This document shows positions 5,798-7,987 of a stretch of DNA of 7,987 bases, one piece after another. Position numbers and translations under genes: made by a program. This DNA comes from Methylothermaceae bacterium (lineage in GTDB: Bacteria > Pseudomonadota > Gammaproteobacteria > Methylococcales > Methylothermaceae), in assembly GCA_027024125.1 (NCBI GenBank), contig JALVSV010000002.1, forward strand, positions 1-7,987, written 5' to 3'. Position 1 is the stretch's first letter, and each line of letters begins with the position of its first letter. The notes under the pieces are model-generated. The model was not told the origin of the DNA, did no database searches, and worked only from the letters and a program-made list of their open reading frames with translations.

Positions 5798-7160
5798 TCA
5801 GCGCATGAATCGGAGCAGGAATTCTTCCGCCATAACGGATGAATCCCTCACCTCCTGATCGAACAGGCATGACAGGTGCTGTACCAAACAGGCCTCCAAA
5901 CACGGCCTCATCACCTGGCTGTTTGCCAGGTACTGGAATCAACCTGCAGGCGGTGGTCTTGTGGTTCATGACCCCAATGGCACATTCGTCGGCAATGATA
6001 CCGGCAATCGTTTCTGCATGTGTGTCACCGGGAATAGCCACCATATCCAGCCCTACCGAGCAGATGCTGGTCATGGCCTCCAGCTTTTCCAGCGTTAGAT
6101 CGCCACGGGCAGCTGCCTCTTCGAGGATCGAATCCTCACTGACTGGTATGAATGCGCCCGACAGTCCCCCCACCGACGAAGAAGCAAAAGCCCCGCCCTT
6201 TTTGACCGCATCCGTGAGCAAGGCGACGGCAGCCGTTGATCCTGCGGCACCAATGCGTTCGATTCCCATCATTTGCAGGATTTCCCCAACAGAATCACCT
6301 ATGCGGGGTGTTGGTGCCAGGGACAGGTCCACGATGCCGAAGGGAACCTGAAGACGCTGGGCCAGAGCATTGCCGATCAGTTCGCCGATACGGGTGACCC
6401 GATAGGCGGTGCATTTGATCTCTTCGGCGATGTCACCCAGATTCAAATTGGCTTCTGCCACGGGTAGCCTTTCTACTGCTCGTTTGACCACTCCCGGACC
6501 ACTGACCCCGACATTGATCACACATTCTGCTTCTCCAGCCCCGTGGGCCGCGCCTGCCATGAAAGGGTTGTCGTCCGGCATGTTGGCGAATACCACCAGT
6601 TTGGCACAGCCAAAGCCATCTTCATCAGCGGTGCGCTGCGCCAGTGACTTAATCGAGTGGCTGACTGCCAAGATCGCATCCATGTTGATTCCTGCCCTTG
6701 ACGACGCCACGTTGACCGACCCGCATACTCTGCCGGTTGTACCGAGCGCTTCCGGAATCGCCGAGATCAGTTCCCTGTCGGCCAGGGTTTCTCCTTTTTC
6801 AACGAAAGCTGAGAAGCCGCCCACGAAGTCCACTCCGGTCTCCTCGGCTATCTGATCCAGGGCTCTGGCGACTGTCACCATACCGTTGGCGCCGTGATGA
6901 GCGGCCCACCAAGCGACTGGAGTGACCGAGATCCGGAAATTGACGATTGGTATCCCGTACTGGTCCGATACTTGTTTCCCCTCCTCCACCAGGCGGCCTG
7001 CCAGGCGGCGGATTTTCCGTTGTATCTTGTCGCAGCAGGACTCGAGATCCGAATCGGCGCAATCGTATAAATGAATGCCCATGGTCACGGTGCGAACATC
7101 ACAGTTTTCGTCCTGAAACATGCGTAGGGTCATCAAAATATCTTCGCTACGCAGCATCAT
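5790..7160 (-). CDS. UPF0210 / DUF711 family protein ('PFL family protein')
   Basis: The 456-residue product matches the UPF0210 family, about 450 aa long and annotated as PFL-like because a solved structure resembles the pyruvate formate-lyase barrel; no reaction has been established to my knowledge. Conserved blocks include NFRISVTPVAWW (74-85), VDFVGGFSA (110-118), CGSVNVASSRAGINMDA (146-162), FANMPDDNPFMAGAAHG (191-207), INVGVSGPGVV (215-225), FGIVDLSLAPTPRIGDSVGEIL (274-295, catalytic-looking Asp and Gly loops), GGLSGAFIPVSED (331-343) and VGLDMVAIPGD (369-379). No glycyl-radical signature is evident, so PFL-type chemistry should not be assumed. The start ATG overlaps the stop of the ACT-domain gene by 1 nt (TGATG) and is preceded by GGAGG with 6-nt spacing; a second ATG follows at once. 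The protein is probably cytosolic, with no signal peptide. The tight link to an ACT protein suggests amino-acid-related regulation. Confidence 0.92.
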   Translation of the reverse strand: MMLRSEDILMTLRMFQDENCDVRTVTMGIHLYDCADSDLESCCDKIQRKIRRLAGRLVEEGKQVSDQYGIPIVNFRISVTPVAWWAAHHGANGMVTVARALDQIAEETGVDFVGGFSAFVEKGETLADRELISAIPEALGTTGRVCGSVNVASSRAGINMDAILAVSHSIKSLAQRTADEDGFGCAKLVVFANMPDDNPFMAGAAHGAGEAECVINVGVSGPGVVKRAVERLPVAEANLNLGDIAEEIKCTAYRVTRIGELIGNALAQRLQVPFGIVDLSLAPTPRIGDSVGEILQMMGIERIGAAGSTAAVALLTDAVKKGGAFASSSVGGLSGAFIPVSEDSILEEAAARGDLTLEKLEAMTSICSVGLDMVAIPGDTHAETIAGIIADECAIGVMNHKTTACRLIPVPGKQPGDEAVFGGLFGTAPVMPVRSGGEGFIRYGGRIPAPIHALRN

Positions 7161-7756
7161 CAGTTCCCTCCCCTTGCCTGACGCACCAGTCGGCGAATGG
7201 CGCCAACTTCGCTGGTGGCACGCAGGATGTCCTGATGGAGCAGGTGGGCGTCGATTCCCAGCTTGCTTCCCAGCGCTTCCAGATGGTTGCGAAGCTGCTG
7301 TGCACTGAGAGGTTTCTGGGGATGGATCTGCAGAATCATGGTGATGTCTTCCCCCAGAGTCTGGGTATAGAGATCTTCGATGTTGATGTCCAGATCCGCC
7401 AACAGGGAGGTCACTTGAGAAATGAGACCCGGGCGGTCCCTGCCCTGCAGAGTCAGGAACCAGATGCCTGCACCTTTTTCGGGGGCAAACAAAGGTTGAG
7501 GGTCATAGCACCTCACGTTGACGGACAAACCCAATGCAGGTTCAGCACTTTGTAGCCTTTGTCGAATGACTTCGGGATCCTTGTCAACCGGCAATGTCGC
7601 GCACAGGATCAGACTGAAATAGCTGCGCATCACGGTCTGGCTCAGTTCGATGACATTGCCGCCCATTTCGAAGACTGCCTGAGTGATGGCAGCGATGATA
7701 CCGGGTTGGTCTCTGGCCATCACGGCAATGATATAGTTCCGGGTAGGGTGGATCAT
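7160..7756 (-). CDS. Double ACT-domain regulator, GcvR-like
   Basis: The 198-residue protein contains two ACT domains: residues about 7-83, with the ligand-loop motif RDQPGIIAAIT (15-25), and about 98-174, with RDRPGLISQVT (106-116). This layout and length match GcvR of E. coli (about 190 aa), which responds to glycine and restrains the activator GcvA of the glycine cleavage operon. No gcvA or gcv gene is in view, so the partner here is unknown; the fixed neighbour is UPF0210. In Gram-positive bacteria and archaea a single-ACT protein (UPF0237) often precedes UPF0210, so this may be the two-domain counterpart of that pair. The ATG at 7756 has only a weak GAGAA-like Shine-Dalgarno. It is the first gene of the operon, with a promoter candidate 35-65 bp upstream. 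Confidence 0.85.
   Translation of the reverse strand: MIHPTRNYIIAVMARDQPGIIAAITQAVFEMGGNVIELSQTVMRSYFSLILCATLPVDKDPEVIRQRLQSAEPALGLSVNVRCYDPQPLFAPEKGAGIWFLTLQGRDRPGLISQVTSLLADLDINIEDLYTQTLGEDITMILQIHPQKPLSAQQLRNHLEALGSKLGIDAHLLHQDILRATSEVGAIRRLVRQARGGN
7167..7171 (-). promoter_or_regulatory. Strong ribosome binding site of the UPF0210 gene
   Basis: GGAGG on the minus strand, inside the purine run GGGGAGGGAA at the end of the ACT gene, stands 6 nt before the UPF0210 ATG at 7160. It fixes that start and shows the gene has its own strong initiation signal besides the stop-start overlap. Confidence 0.75.
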
Positions 7757-7790
7757 TCGGTTCTCATAGTGATCTTTTAAGTTTGTACAC

Positions 7791-7819
7791 AGTGTAGCAG
7801 TAGAAATCTTCGCGTTTAA
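7791..7819 (-). promoter_or_regulatory. Promoter candidate for the ACT-UPF0210 operon
   Basis: On the minus strand TTAAAC (7819-7814) and TACACT (7796-7791) are 17 bp apart, and TGC directly before the -10 makes an extended -10 (TGCTACACT). The -35 is weak (three of six), which an extended -10 can offset. A TTGTACACA DnaA-box-like site (7783-7791) overlaps the edge of the -10 and the expected transcription start. Confidence 0.5.
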
Positions 7820-7864
7820 GGAGTACCGTTCAATCTTAATTCAACCGAAGACTCCAGAGTGGAG

Positions 7865-7987
7865 ATGAAAACCGGGAAACGTGTAACAGCGACAGGTCAA
7901 TGGCATAAAGTGTCCAGAAGGTATAGCTTGATCTGTGGCATCTTCTTTGCAATAAGCTCGTTACATTTCTGCCAGGCAGAGGCTGAT
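7865..7987 (+). CDS. N-terminal part of an exported protein (truncated by window end)
   Basis: An ATG at 7865 opens a frame that runs without a stop through the last base, giving 41 residues. They read as a Sec signal peptide with a long basic n-region (MKTGKRV...WHKVSRRYS), a hydrophobic core LICGIFFAISSLHF at about 22-35, and the cleavage motif QAEA before D at 37-41, an A-x-A type site. The mature protein lies outside the window, so its function is unknown. A GGAG stands directly before the ATG, too close for an ideal ribosome binding site; an in-frame GTG two codons upstream is an alternative start. The gene is divergent from the ACT-UPF0210 operon, with 108 bp between the starts. Confidence 0.6.
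   Translation, partial: MKTGKRVTATGQWHKVSRRYSLICGIFFAISSLHFCQAEAD

Noticed and set aside
5839..6855. Long + strand frames opposite the UPF0210 gene (170 and 148 aa)
   Set aside because: They are antisense shadows of a well-conserved family protein, rich in Ser, Pro and Thr, with no family pattern of their own.
5790..7160. Pyruvate formate-lyase function for the UPF0210 protein
   Set aside because: The family name reflects fold similarity only; I see no glycyl-radical signature in the C-terminal part and no activating enzyme gene nearby.

Overview
The window looks like core chromosome of a gammaproteobacterium outside the enteric group. The evidence is a full-length PpnN (YgdH-type) nucleotide nucleosidase, a GcvR-like double-ACT protein and TTATCCACA-type DnaA boxes. 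GC content is moderate. I cannot name the genus. I see no insertion sequence, phage gene, tRNA or CRISPR array.

Left part (1-1945). The 3' portion of a 5S rRNA gene enters from the left on the + strand, so an rRNA operon lies outside the window. It ends in a strong rho-independent terminator that also sits just past the end of the next gene. Two minus-strand genes follow: a GufA/ZIP-type divalent metal transporter and, upstream of it, a response regulator made only of two receiver domains, the first lacking its phosphoacceptor Asp.

Intergenic region (1865-2559, about 700 bases). I find no convincing gene here. It holds three exact TTATNCACA DnaA boxes and four one-mismatch boxes within 412 bp, including a face-to-face pair, plus two small palindromes. 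This could be an origin-like or DnaA-titrating region, or DnaA control of ppnN. The rRNA operon points toward it, which argues against it being the main oriC.

Middle part (2560-5768). ppnN is followed after 1 nt by a small WGR-domain gene, a likely translationally coupled pair. A minus-strand SRAP (YedK/HMCES-type) abasic-site protein converges on them with only 4 nt between stop codons. An EcsC-family gene diverges from the SRAP gene with only 15 nt between their start codons.

Right part (5790-7987). A minus-strand operon carries a GcvR-like double-ACT protein and then a UPF0210/DUF711 ('PFL family') protein, joined by a 1-nt TGATG overlap. A promoter candidate precedes it and an AT-rich hairpin with a T-run follows it. 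Divergently, at the right edge, a truncated ORF encodes a likely signal peptide, the beginning of an exported protein.

The genes are mostly housekeeping, stress or regulatory. The best leads are the DnaA-box cluster and the ppnN-WGR and ACT-UPF0210 pairs, whose joint functions are not clear from the sequence.
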